Assembly (NCBI RefSeq): GCF_019112545.1 | Contig: NW_025064892.1 | Location: forward strand, 434,001-498,000 | Source of the DNA: Guyanagaster necrorhizus | Lineage: Eukaryota; Basidiomycota; Agaricomycetes; Agaricales; Physalacriaceae | Direction: 5' to 3' | Length of the DNA stretch: 64,000 nucleotides | In this document: in pieces, positions 37,023 through 49,318 of the stretch | How positions within the stretch are numbered: the stretch's first letter is position 1 | Layout of the letters: every line of letters starts with the position of its first letter | Translations under genes and position numbers: made by a program | Notes under the pieces: model-generated | What the model was told of the DNA's origin: nothing | What the model saw: only the letters and a program-made list of their open reading frames with translations | The model's database searches: none

Positions 37023-40000
37023 ATGGCCCGTGTTACTCGGCAGTCGGTGCGCCAGCAAGAGGCAGCTTCTTCCATGCCGACCACCACAAATCCTTCCCCC
37101 AGTTTTAGTGCAAGGACCTCCTTGGCGGACAGTCCTCCAACCTCTGACGAGGATCAGGAGGAGGAAATCAAGGTCACCACGACCATAGCAAGATCTTCAA
37201 GAGCGTTATCGAAGCGTAAGGCTGAAAGTGAAGACCTAGACAGTGAAACAAGCGAGAAACCAAGGCGCGGAGGCAAACAGGCACCCAAACGCCGTGCGGT
37301 GGGAGGAAATTGTGTCTACGTCGAAATTCTATCACGGGCAGAAGATGCAAAGGAGAAAGCTGTTGTAAGTTTCACTTCATCTGTCATCATGGTCTGTGTG
37401 CTGACTTCTGTCAGGTCGAGCAATCACGGAAGAACAAGGGCAAGGCCCCCGTGCGACCGAAAGCGACAGCCGTCAGCGACGATGAAGACAACGCTTTAGA
37501 ATACGATGAAGACCAATCTCTTGATGAGTCCGATACCAGCGGATCTGAGTTCGTTGCTTCAGATGACGAATCAGCGTTTGAAGGCTCTGCAGGCCCTGTT
37601 GACGAGGCCAGCAGCGACATAGATTCCGATTCTGAGGATGAAGAAGCACTCATGTTTCGGCTTGCCGTCCATAACTCACTTACTTCAAATCGGAAAGACG
37701 CAGGGGAGTCCTCTTCCGCGTCACCGTCACCTGCTGTTCTTCGTCGTGCTACTGCTGCTGCTGCTGCTGCTGCTGCTGAACGCCGAGTTACTCGTGCAAG
37801 CAGGAGTATCGATGTCGATGACTCAGTCATGAATTCCCCTAGCCAGCTTTCTTCCGAGTCTGATGACGAACCACTCTCTCGGAGAGGCAAAGGCAAAGGC
37901 AAAGGCAAAGGCAAAGTCAAAGTCAAAGTCAAAAGCAAAGCCAAGGCTTCTGCGGACCCTCCCAAAGCTTTGACCTTCGCAGAACTGCAAAGGCTCCGCG
38001 AAGAGGGGAAAGCCGAAAGGGCCCACAAGACCAGGGTGCGAATGGAAGAAAAGGCCATGCGGAAACGGTTGGGTAGGAAGCTTACCTCTGTCAGTATTGC
38101 CTCTGCTCTTCCTACTCACCTCTGATCTTCATCGCAGGAAGAAAGGTCGACTATCGCCCTGCATTTCCATCATGAAGAACTTCGCAATGTCTGGGGAGAT
38201 TTGGAAGAATCCATACCCGTTGTCGTGCCCATTAAAGCTGACCAGCCTGCGAATATCAAGCTCACGCTACTACCATTCCAGCGGGAGAGCCTGTATTGGA
38301 TGAAACAGCAAGAACAGGGTGTATGGCATGGTGGCATGCTTGCCGTACGTCTATTGTTGCTCCTCGCAGGCTACGCGGCTCATGACATTCGTATCTAGGA
38401 CGAAATGGGGATGGGAAAGACCATCCAAATCATCGCCCTTCTTGTTTCTGATAAAAAGAAGCCAAACCTTGTCATCGCGTATGTCCATCTGGTGACATTG
38501 TAGCTTGACATGCTTATAAGTTCTCTCGATAGCCCGACTGTTGCTATCATGCAGTGGAAGAATGAAATCGAAGCTCATACTGATGGCATGAAAGTTCTCA
38601 TTTGGCACGGCCAGTCTCGAGAATCCGATGTGAAAGAGCTCAAGAAGTATGATGTAGTAAGTTATGCGTATATGTTCGTGACTAGTCACGCTCTTAACCA
38701 CTATGCAGGTTTTAAGTACCTACGCCGTCCTGGAGAGGTCTGTCCCCCCTTCAATTCTGCTCTAAATATTTGGTCGTTGAATTCGTGTCCTAGCTCTTTC
38801 CGAAAGCAAGAGAAAGGTTTCGAGCGTAAGAAGGGTGACCGCAAAATGCTCGTAACTGAAAAGTCACCGGTGCATCAAATACAGTGGAACCGAATTATCG
38901 TGAGTGGCTTAATTTTGTCTTATGCCTCAACTGTCACGAAACGAATAATTTTGTAGCTGGACGAAGCACACAATATCAAAGAGCGCGCAACAAATACAGC
39001 GAAAGCCACGTTTAAGCTACAGGGTAATTACCGCTGGTGTCTCTCCGGAACGCCACTCCAGAATCGCGTTGGAGAATTGTATAGTCTAGTTCGATTCTTG
39101 GGCGGTGATCCATTCTCCTACTATTTCTGTAAGGTTCCTGCGTGTCCCGGATCTGTCAGCCTCACGGTTCTTTGCCAGGTAAACGATGCCCTTGTAAATC
39201 ACTGCACTGGCGATTCAAGGACAGGTGTACTTGCGATGGTAATGTCTACTTAGCGCTTCCTCTTTTTGAACTACTAATGTGTCCACAGATTGCGGACATA
39301 GCCCGATGCAACATGTAGGTGTATACCATGCTTGACGATGGTCTGCTCACGGGAATCTTCATAAGACTTGTTTCTGGAACAGCGAAATCTTGACGCCAAT
39401 CCAAAAGTATGGAATGGAAGGATCAGGGAAACCAGCCTTCAAGAAGCTCAAGATATTGTTGGACCGCATGATGCTGCGTAGGACCAAAGTACTTGCCATT
39501 CCTAGATGTTCGGATGGTGACTGAGTAGATGTTTACAGCTCGAACGCGCTGACGATCTTGGGTTACCTCCTCGTACCGTGATTGTCCGCAGAGACTATTT
39601 CAGTCCAGAGGAGAAAGAGCTTTATACGTCCCTGTTCTCAGATGCCAAGAGGCAGTTCAATACCTACCTGGATCATGGGACCATTCTGAATAGTATGTAT
39701 TCGTCAAGTTTTTTTTATTATATCTTGCAGTCGGTGTTCACGGCGTCGTACAGATTATTCGAATATTTTCAGTTTGTAAGCACGAGCCTCTGTTCAGGAT
39801 CAAGTGACGCTGACTCGATTTCATATATATAGGCTGACTCGTATGCGGCAAATGGCTTGTCATCCGGATCTTGTGATTCGGAGCAAGACCAATGCTAATA
39901 AATTTGTACCAGAAGATGAGGGCGAAGCCACGGTTTGCCGACTTTGTAATGACATAGCGGAAGATGCCATTCAGTCCAAGTGTCGGCACATCTTCGACCG

Positions 40001-41208
40001 GGAATGTATCAAGCAGTATCTGAACACAGCTGTCGAACAAAATGTAAGTGTGAACTTGGCGTTTCCAATTCTTTTCTCATGTGGTGCTGTAGCCGGCATG
40101 CCCCGTGTGTCATCTGGTCTTGACCATCAATCTAGAGGCGCCTGCGCTAGAGCTTGGAGAGGAACAAGCCCAAGCGCGACAAGGAATTCTTGGCCGACTT
40201 GACATTGACACGTGGCGATCTTCCACGAAAATTGAGGCATTGGTAGAAGAGTTGAGCAATCTGCGTATGCAGGATGCCACGACGAAGAGCCTCGTTTTCA
40301 GCCAGTTTGTAAACTTCCTCGATCTTATTGCTTTTAGACTCCAGAAGGCAGGGTTTACAGTAAGTTTAATTTTGTCTACGAGCGCTTATTCTCATCATGT
40401 GCCATATAGATTTGTCGTCTTGAAGGGACCATGAGTCCACAAGCTCGTAATGCCACCATTAAACATTTTAGTACGTTCTTGGAAGCCCATACCTCTTGGG
40501 AGGAGTCTCATGACTGTTATTATGCAGTGAATAATGTTGATGTCACCGTGTTCCTCGTCAGCTTGAAGGCGGGCGGTGTGGCCCTAAATCTGACTGAAGC
40601 GTCGCGTGTATACCTCATGGATAGTTGGTGGAACCCTGCTGTAAGTAAAGGCTCTTTCTTCTCGTACTCGTAATCACAAGTGACATGAAATAAACCTAGG
40701 TTGAGTACCGTGAGTTTTGATGAAATCTAATTCCGTAGGCCGTTCCTCTCATCAAGTGCGACGCAGAGGCCATGGACCGGATCCATCGTTTGGGACAACA
40801 CCGGCCGGTGAAGGCCATCAAATTGGTTGTTGAAGATAGTATCGAGAGCCGAATTGTCCAGGTGCGGTGTGCCGTTGCTCTAAGCGATAAGGGCGGCGAT
40901 GACAATTTTTTTTGCCAACTTAGCTTCAAGAGAAAAAGTCGGCTATGATCGACGCAACGCTGTCCCCGGACGACTCTGTAAGGCTGTGTTTTGTTGTTGA
41001 TCCACGCCCGCTGTTGATTCATGAATCGTGTGCTAGGCTATGGGAAGGTTAACGCCCGCTGATGTAAGTTTTTCCTCTACCTTGTGTTGTTGTTCTTGTA
41101 GCTAACTGTGGCTATGCAGCTGTCCTTCCTTTTCCGCGTGAGTTTTTTTGTTGGTCCTTGGTGTAATGAATCAAGCCACTTATCGCGCACCCTGATCGGC
41201 AGCTATGA
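37023..41208 (+). CDS. RAD16: Rad16-like SNF2/RING DNA repair ATPase
   Basis: Global-genome nucleotide-excision repair factor; in yeast it works with Rad7 as a DNA translocase and ubiquitin-ligase part. The first ~350 residues are acidic/Ser-rich, with a poly-Ala run (37752-37778) and [14 protein letters not shown] repeats. The SNF2 domain has [26 protein letters not shown] (Walker A), [17 protein letters not shown] (DEAH), [15 protein letters not shown], and late motifs [35 protein letters not shown] and [14 protein letters not shown]. Rad16-specific Cys/His insert: [11 protein letters not shown] then [40 protein letters not shown] and PACPVCH. Numerous introns, including a 10-nt exon (40700-40709). 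The likely end is SFLFRL with TGA at 41206-41208. Confidence 0.95.
37752..37778 (+). repeat. CTG trinucleotide run encoding poly-Ala
   Basis: About eight GCT/CTG units in the Rad16 N-terminal region giving an alanine stretch. Confidence 0.8.
37885..37932 (+). repeat. Hexanucleotide array (GGCAAA then GTCAAA units)
   Basis: About five GGCAAA units followed by three GTCAAA units, encoding alternating Lys-Gly and Lys-Val in Rad16. Confidence 0.8.
40700..40709 (+). other. 10-nt microexon in RAD16
   Basis: GTTGAGTACC lies between CCTAG and GTGAGT and is required to join WWNPA to [11 protein letters not shown] as VEYQ in the SNF2 motif V-VI region. Confidence 0.75.
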
Positions 41209-41555
41209 ACATGCACAGCAAGAGTGACAAGCGACAAGCCATGATGCCACCACACTCGGCGCTCTTGGATGTCTTGCATAGTTATAATTGCATTCTAATG
41301 GCTGTATAGATTGTAGACGCTCTAATAGCATGACCCGATGTTGCGGAACTGAACCATTGTTGAAACTCGCAACAGAAACAAACGAGGTTTTGGGTTATTG
41401 TGCTGTAGTTCTTCAAAACTTCCTCCTGAGTTCTTATCACTGCATTTCTATATTTGGCCGCGAGCACTTATTTTAAAAAGCGAAAATGGGGTCAAGTACA
41501 TTCCGGTTTATTGCCACCACCTTCACCTACCTCAGCCCTTCAATCTTACGCGCAA
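41209..41555. other. Tandem intergenic region
   Basis: 347 bases between RAD16 and the vWA gene. Nothing else recognised. Confidence 0.4.
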
Positions 41556-43003
41556 ATGGGAAATTCGTCTTCTTCTGGATACAAAGACACTGACCTCCCA
41601 CCCAAGTTTTCTCTCCAAGTTCATGCGGATGACAGCGGTGGCGTACGCACAAGTCGTGATTCAGTGCACATAGCATCGAATCCCCGTCACCGACGAAGTA
41701 GATCTGCCAGTGCTACAGCTCGTCGCAGTGACACGGATGATATCCCGCCACCTCCGCCGTATTCACGTACGCCACCTCGGTTGGATGCTCGACTTTTGAC
41801 TCCAAATCATTCAAGCTCGAATCTGAGTCTCCGTTCTCTGCATCAATCGTCAGGCCAGCGGCATTCCTCGTCACAGCCGTCTTCACCTTCAAGGCGTACG
41901 ATTCTTCTTTCTGAACAATGAGCCTCTGTCTAATATATCATGATAGTACGGGCCAATCGAAGAAGTATTAGCACGTCTCATTAATTCTAGTCTTGTCTTG
42001 TTATCTAACACACATAAATGTAGATTTCCGTATTCCCTATCGACGAGAATCTCTTGAAGATGCTCTTGAGATGCTCCGGACGTTTGATACCGTCATTGTG
42101 CTAGATGATTCAAGTTCGATGTATGGTCCTTCTTGGACTGAAGTACGTGATATTCTAGTCGGCGGAAAAACACATTTCACATGTCTATTTCAGGCTACAG
42201 AGGCATTATCGGCCCTGGCAAAATTGGCTGGTGAATATGATGATGACGGTATAGACATCTACTTTCTGAATAGCCCCAGATTTGGAAGAAACATCAAGGT
42301 GACTTCTTTAGATCCGTATTATCCTCCCAGCAATATTGTAACTCCTGCCTTCAGACTGACGAGCAAGTCAGGACACTCTTGTCTTCTGTTCGCCCCAAGG
42401 GTGTCACCCCCATTGGAGGGAGGTTAGATGATCTATTGGGAGATTACCTTCATCTCCTCGAGTCCAAGACTCATCTAGAGTTGAAGCAGATTAAGCATAG
42501 GAATTACATCGTCATAACTGACGGCCAAGCTAGTAAGCTTTTCATGGATCTAGAGTTGTGCAATTTCCTTGCTAATTCACCATCGTGGCTCACCAGCCGA
42601 TGACCCCGCCACCGTCATTGCGTCTATAGCAAAACGCCTTGACAAAGGCAATTTTCCTCAGACGCAGGTATGATCTTGTATCAACCATGGTTACGGTTCA
42701 AAATTTCATGTCAAGTACGGTGAACAGGTTGGCATACAGTTCATTCAGATCGGTAACTCAAGCAGAGCTGCTCGATACCTGAGAGAGCTGGACGACGATC
42801 TTCATAATAAGTATGACATTCGGGTGAAAATTTCTCCTCGCTCTAGCACGATGGCATCCGCTGATCGGACGCACTCACAGGACATGGTTGACACAACCGA
42901 GCACCATGGGCAGCTAACTGCTCAATATCTCATCAAGGCCCTCATTGGAGGCATAAATCGTCGGGTTGACAACCATGGTGCTAGTATTGTGATGGATCCG
43001 TAG
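41556..43003 (+). CDS. vWA-domain protein with predicted N-myristoylation signal
   Basis: The start MGNSSSSGYKDTDLPP fits the N-myristoylation pattern (Gly2, Ser6). A Ser/Arg/Pro-rich linker with PPPPPYSRTPP follows. The von Willebrand factor A domain begins LEMLRTFDTVIVLDDSSSMYG, whose DxSxS is the MIDAS metal site. It continues with ALSALAKLAGEYDDDGIDIYFL, VTPIGGRLDDLLGDYL (distal Thr), RNYIVITDGQA (distal Asp), GIQFIQIGNSSRAARYLREL and a final ALIGGINRRVDNHGAS. Several short introns; the stop is 43001-43003. Such vWA proteins are common in Agaricomycetes and poorly characterised. Membrane anchoring and ligand binding are inferred. Confidence 0.82.
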
Positions 43004-43077
43004 ACCGTCGAGTCTTTTATGGTTCAGTTCCTTACCATGCTACTGTATTATTAATATGGTCTTCATTCTTGAAACAA

Positions 43078-46000
43078 TTACATGTCCCAGTCTTCTAGAG
43101 TGAATGCGATAACACCAAATGTGGCCGCAGCATCCCCTGTCCCCCCCGCAAGGCTCTCGGCTCCTCTTCGCACAAAGCGCACAAGCGCGTCCAACTCTGA
43201 TGACATCTTATCCAATCGGACTGCCCCATCGTCCATGGAAGAGGATATCGTCGAAGCCCCAACAGAAAAGGACGACTCGGGTGCTACGACACTCTCGAAT
43301 TCCTCGTCAGAATCAGAACTATCACTGGCATCTTCCATAAACTGGGAAAAGCCGACAACATCTCTACGTGCACGCTTCTGTGCGTGCGTTCGTCGACGCT
43401 TCGTGATGAGGAAGGGTCGCGAAATATCATGTGTGGTAGTATCTCCTGCAAAGGCTACAAACATTTCACTAAAGTGTAGAGACATATCTAATATAGATAT
43501 GATCGTGCGATGAAGTGCTGTCGTCTATGGGAGATGTTAGCTTCCGCAGCAGTTCAAGCCACAAGACTGACGTTGTTCTGTAATAGACATCGCCCTTGCA
43601 ATTTATCTAGACTGGAGAGGATGTGAATTCGAAGCCTGCATCGTGATGCAAGGTACGTACTGTTCGTCGTGTAGGCGTATCATCTCATCCATCGATTTTG
43701 CCGCGCGTATTGCTTCGTGGAATTTCAGAATTTGGACATGAATGACCTACAGACCGTAATATCATCAGAAAGATGGATAAGAACACAGTAATGGAACGTA
43801 CGTAGGTCGTCAAGAAATTGAGAAGGGCGCTTTAGTTGGTCCGGTCAGTAACCATACGGCTTTAAGACATAAACAAAGACGGGCCACTTACTTCACGAAC
43901 CAACTCAATCTACTCCGTATTGCATAGAAAGTCTTAAGCTCGTTTCCTACTCTCCTATCATCGCCACGCACGAGAATCCTCTCCATTACGTTCTTCGCCC
44001 GTTTGATCTGCAACAGAAAGACGAATATTTCTCCATACACCTGAAGGGTCCTGGGCGTAAATATGTACGTCAATGGAAATGGCACCGCGTATTCCAAGAG
44101 AAGACCGTCAAGGGCCTTTACAGTCTTTGCGGCAACCTTCTCTCGGCTCCCACGATACGAAAACCGTACCAATGACAGTTGAACCCATTCTTTCGCCCCG
44201 ACATGGCTCCCGGATTCCACCACATCATTGAAGGTAGTATTGAGAAAGTGGAAGTCACTCCAATGCTGCTGAGTGTCCATCTAAAGAAAAGATGAATATC
44301 AGACGGCCAAGCTCTAAATGAGAGAAGGCACACACTTTAGCGTAAAGCACGTCGCAAAAATGGCTCATGGCATCGCCTTTGATCATCAGAAAAAGATTTT
44401 CGATGGTTCTTAAGTGTCCCCATAAATCGCACTCCTCCACTATAGCGTTGGATAACCAGGACCCCATTAAGAGACAATAAGGCGTTAGCTCATCATGAAT
44501 AAGACCGGATAATGTGTCGATGGACACCGAGAACAATCCCTGTGCCTCGTCTTGTCCTGTCTCCTTTGCCACAAGCTCAGCAAGCGGTCTCCAGTTCCAC
44601 CGGACGAATTGATCCTGAGCTGTATTGATGCCAAGGGCCTTCAACAGCCCTACAGCCTTACCCGTCCCCAAAACAGGCTCAGCAATGTGCCGGAAGAACG
44701 TTGGTATTCCCTTCCTACTGCCGTTCTCTTCATCTTCATCTTCATACCTCAAGGTATATCCTTCAGCCCAATAATCCGGGTCCAACAGTCCTACACCAAA
44801 TGCTCCCGATCCAAGCCCGTTACTTTCGATGAAGAATTCATCATCCAAATCATCGACATCGCCCACTCCCATGCCATCCTTTAACCACCGTCCCACCATC
44901 CCCCATAATGGCTCTGCACTCCTGATGAACACCCTCATGATCATGCCTGCCGTCATCCGTTGACCTCTCTCCAAATGTTTCTGCATCGAAACGAAGAGAT
45001 GGTCCAACAGTGATGCCGTTACCGTCGCCGGCGAAGCCTTGGCGGAATAATCATCCCCAAACACTGTTCGCACTACATCCAGCAAGACAAAGAATGACTC
45101 GCCAAAGATGTCTCGAATTTGCATTTCTAGGGAAAGCAAGCTTACAACCAAGCCGTCATCGTAGGACACGCCGTTCGTGGCCTTGCATATCGCTTCCTCC
45201 TTACTAGCACACCAAGCATCCCACATGCGTATCTCTGAATCCAGAGCATCAGCAAAAGCTTCAAGCGTTGGTGTCTTGGACTTTGAACCGCTGGGTGTCT
45301 TGAAGACATGATTGATGAAGTCACGAAGGCGTTGAACAGTGGTGCATGGTCGAGCCAGAGTCGTTAAAATGGACGCCTGAGATGCTAGAGACAGGTGGAG
45401 AAGTCGGGGAGTAGCCACGGATGTTCGGTACTCTCCGTGTCGCCATTGAAGCATTATGTTTTCGCGTCCTTGCAACGCAAACAGGATTTCTCGTACAGCA
45501 TCATGCTCGTATATATATCGCTTTTCAAATGCATGAGCACGGAAGGAAACACGAAAGTCCTTTACTCACGTCTTGAATATGCGTCAACTCTGTTGGTAAG
45601 CCAAACGCGTCTCTCCCTAGGACATTCTGCAACGTAGGCCCTGCTCTCGTGTGATCACATTGGTGAACACAGCAAAAGAAGCTGCGACATACCTAAAGTG
45701 CTTGCATCACCTATATCAAACTTTGTTCTGGTGCCTTCAATGGGCATTCTCCACTCAGTTCGCCAGTATTGTCGCGACTCCAACTCCTCCACCTCTTTAC
45801 GATGAGATATGGATACCCGTACGTCATGCATAGGCTTATCGATAGCTGGCGAAGGCGAAGGCGATCGAGGAGGAGTAGGCAGCGACTCTGACGAGTCATC
45901 GAGATCCAAATCATCCGAGTCCAACGACAACACTGATGAAACGTCGCTTTGTGAATCAGGCTCACGCCAATTCTTGACACTTCCCGGTAGCAAACCGTAA

Positions 46001-46847
46001 ACACCCTCCCAATGTTCGCCTTCAAAGGGTTCTTCTTCGAGGATCTTCTTCCACGTCAAGGTTTCGGGTTCTTTTGGAGGCTCTTTTAGTGAAACAAGAT
46101 ATGCTGACGCATGAGCCAGGGTTCCCGCAGTGGGTGGACTGGCTAGAGCGAGCTGAAAGTATTTCAACAATGTTCGTAGATATTCTGATGACACGAGCTT
46201 ACTAGTAATTGAAGGTGTGAGGGTACATGAACAGACTGCCTCACAGTTAATACTCAGTCACCAACGTAGAGACAGGCGTCGCACCTTGATTTCTTGATCC
46301 AAATCATGAGCCTTCTCTATCTGCACTTTCAGCGCCTTGTGAGATACCTGTAGAGCATCTGCAAGAGCGTCTCGGGACTGAATTCGCGCTTTCTGGACGT
46401 GTCTAAAAGAAACATTGAGAAAGAAGTAATCAAGACAATGAACTTTTCCGACCCACGAATCATCCTGTCCACTTCTTCCTCACCAAGAATAACGCCAGCT
46501 TTGCTGAGCGTCGTTCCCTCCGCACTCAATGAGCGCGTCGCATACGCGACTTGTTCCCGGAATTCGTCCTGATCTGCATCGCCAATAACTCCCCGTACGA
46601 GATCCTCGCATAGACCAGTAAGCCGCTGATGGTGAGCACGAGCAAGCCGTGATTGTGGACGCTGCGTGAGTCGAGAATGGGGCCGAACAGACGCGCTGGA
46701 AGCAGGACGCGGAATGACAGTGTTTACACTGGTTGGACATCGTGTTGATAGGCTCGACGTAGGTCGGCTCGGTGGCTGACGTCGGGACGAACTAGATGGG
46801 GGTCGTGGTGGGCGATGAGCAGATTCCATGCTGGTTGACGGGTGCAT
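43078..46847 (-). CDS. Gamma-tubulin complex component (Spc97/Spc98 family, GCP5-like)
   Basis: Subunit of the gamma-tubulin complex that nucleates microtubules at spindle pole bodies. The N-terminus is Ser/Pro/Arg-rich (SRRQPPSRPTSS), then helical (LTGLCEDLVRGVIGDADQDE). A middle acidic linker follows (LSLDSDDLDLDDSSESLPTP). The GCP core includes MLQWRHGEYRTSVATPRLL, GMIMRVFIRSAEPLWGMVGR, LDDEFFIESNGLGS and LLDPDYWAEGYTLRYEDE; the GRIP2-type part has FLMIKGDAMSHFCDVLYAKV, VPFPLTYIFTPRTLQVYGEI and KTFYAIRSRLSWFV. It ends FGVIAFTLEDWDM with TAA at 43078-43080. About 1,000 residues with many introns. The large size suggests GCP5/GCP6 (Mod21/Alp16 in fission yeast); GCP5 is my best guess. It converges on the vWA gene, 74 bases away. 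Confidence 0.88.
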
Positions 46848-47197
46848 GGCGTTGAAACCCTAAACTAGGGTCTAAAGAATTTCATTGCCTCACACCGCGT
46901 TTGAATTGCCACCTCACCGCTGGAACAGCGAGTCAGTGATTTTTAAGCACCCACAGAAAAAGTCCACGTTGCATAACACCATACTTTAGCATGCAGGCTC
47001 GAAACGACAACATCAAAAAGAAAACTACTTACTGTATATATAGGAATGATTATGATCCCAAAGAAAACGTATGAAACCAGGTATCAGGCGAATCCAAAGA
47101 ACAGTATGGACATAAGAGACATTATACGATGGAACAAAACAAGTACAGTAGAACGAGAGTATCCGACGAAATAAACAAATAATAAATGGGGTGACCC
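46848..47197. other. Tandem intergenic region (GCP promoter, RRM gene 3' end)
   Basis: 350 bases; no further gene recognised. Confidence 0.4.
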
Positions 47198-49318
47198 TTA
47201 CTCCGCTTTATCCTCTGTCTTCTTCTCACTGTCGCGTCTGGTCAGCCCAGCAGCTGCGAAGCCTCGAGCTGCGAAGCCTCCACCTCTGCCTCGTCCACCG
47301 CCTCCTCGTCCCCGATGAGGCGCGTTCTCGCTGTGACGTGTCTCTCTGTCCGTTGCCTGCTTAACCTCAGGTATGGAATCGTTCAGTTTCTGTCGGATTC
47401 CCATCAGAATGTTCTTGGACCTCAAATATTAGTCAAGCTAACTCACCTCCGCATGCTTCTCTAGGCCTGCCTTCATAGCTTCCTCGTCTCCAAACTCAAT
47501 ATAGGCAATCTTTTGCATCCTATTGTTAAACTTGACCACTGGAAATGTCAAGCGAGTGATCTAAAGAAGCAAGATGTCAAGCCCAAGGGGTAAATATTCA
47601 AACTGTTGTGGGACATACGCCGTCTTTAGCATCACCAAAGAAGTCTCTCACTTCGGCCTCACTAGCAGGTACGGTAAAGCGCATGAATATTGTCCAGGGG
47701 TTGCGTTGAGGCTTGTTTCGTTGCGGCGTACGAACACCTGAGGACTCTGTCACAGGGGACTTGACGACATCATCATTCGGTGCAGGTGTTGAAGGTTTGG
47801 GAGGTGCCGGAGACGTTATTTTAGCTAGTGGTGCAGGGGATGCTGGAATAGGAGATGTAGCGGAAGACTTGTCTCTTTCCTTTTCTTTGTCCTTTCGTTT
47901 CTCCTTCTTCTTTTTGTCTGGTTTTGAGTCGGTCGCTGAACTAGCTGTCACCCTCGGTGCCGCCTCAGCCTCATCTTTGGCTTGAGACTGGGGCTGAGGT
48001 AGAGGTGGAGTGGGTTTATTTGCAGGTGGAACAGGTGTTGCTGCTTTCGTCGGCGGCTGGCTGCTGACAGGGTTAGGGTGAGGAAGGGAAGATACAGCAG
48101 ACGTAGGCGTAGGCGCAACGCGTCTATATGCATAGTTGAAACCTACAGAAGTTAACGAACGGCGAAATGAAAGAGTAAGAAACCTTTACCTTGGCTCTTC
48201 AACTCTGCACTGACCCGGCCGTCCTTGATGTCCAGGATCAAGGCACCGTAGGCGGCATCGCACAAATTCCAATTCCAACAGTTCTTCCAGGCGGCCTCTT
48301 CAGCGGCCTGGAGTGGGGGCGGGATCTTCTCCACGACGCTAAGGGCCTTATCTAGAAGAACACGTTGGTTGTCATCAATGACAAGGTCAACCTGTGTCTT
48401 GACACTCTCCCAGACTTTGTCGAACTGTTCCTTGCCACTTATTAGCTTGTGCCGAAAAGCTTCAAAGTCTGGCTGGATGCTGAACTCGTTATAAGAAGAG
48501 GCGTAACGGAAGTGCAGTCCGGCAGAGATGGTTAGATCTGCTCTGAGGACGAGGGCCAGCTGAGCGAGGACGCCTTCACGCCCGGGACTCGCGTGAGAAA
48601 CGAGCAGACGAGTTTCTGTCGTGTCGAATACGCGCTGGGCTGTGTCAACAAGCTGTCCGATTTGCAGAGCTGTTGTCCACATCGTACCCTGTCCACCTGC
48701 AATAGTAGCATTTCCATCCCCATTATCGAACATTTTGTGCGGCACAAGAGCACCACCGAGCGCAAGAAGACGTAGCTTGACGCCGCCTACGTCAATGCAA
48801 CGGGTGGTGGCCTCGTCAAGTACATGTAGGTTGGGGACGGAATAGGTGCCAAGACGAATCTTTTCGAGTACAAGCACATCCTCACATGCACCCCAAGTGG
48901 TATATACAGGGACTGAGAGCTGTATTTGACCGGAAAGTAGAAGAGGGAATTCCGAGAGGAGTGACACGGTGACTGTCGAACGAAGAAGAGATGGTGGGTT
49001 GTTATTGTTGGTTAAATGGCTTCGCTGGGGAGCGGGAATCAGAGGAGAGTAGGTAGTAAGATGCCGCAGTGTCCTATCATTGATCCTGTCGAGACTTGTG
49101 GCCTCAAAGAAACCAAAGTCGCCACTGTGGATGATGGCAATGGCCTGATTCTCGCGAGCAAGATCATTGAGGGCCGAAAGACGGCCCCGAATGTCTGCAA
49201 TGCAGAGAATTCGACCATGGGCTGTGTCAAGGACGGTGGTCTGGGTATCGACACGGGCCATTGCGGCGGTGGACGACGACAAGGGGTTCGAGCTCGTTGC
49301 GGGGCGCGGCGAAGTCAT
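47198..49318 (-). CDS. DUF2433 phosphoesterase-like protein fused to a C-terminal RRM
   Basis: One gene joining two domains. The N-terminal ~370 residues match the fungal DUF2433 type, a calcineurin-like phosphoesterase fold: GRILCIADIRGRLSALNDLA, IIHSGDFGFFEATS, PVYTTWGACEDVLVLEKI, LLALGGALVPHKMFD and RLLVSHASPGREGVLAQLAL. A GT-AG intron at about 48147-48191 joins RVSAELKSQ to GFNYAYRRV, confirming the fusion. A Pro/Ala/Lys-rich linker (KPDKKKKEKRKDKEKERDK) leads to an RRM: NPWTIFMRFTVPASEAEVRD, ITRLTFPVVKFNNRMQKIAY, IEFGDEEAMKAGLEKHAE. It ends in RGG-like repeats and KTEDKAE (TAA 47198-47200). RNA binding plus phosphoesterase activity is inferred; metal-ligand completeness was not verified. 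Confidence 0.88.

Noticed and set aside
37411..38058. Long minus-strand frame antisense to RAD16 (Ser/Leu-rich)
   Set aside because: It is the mirror of the acidic, repeat-rich Rad16 N-terminus; low complexity keeps the antisense frame open.
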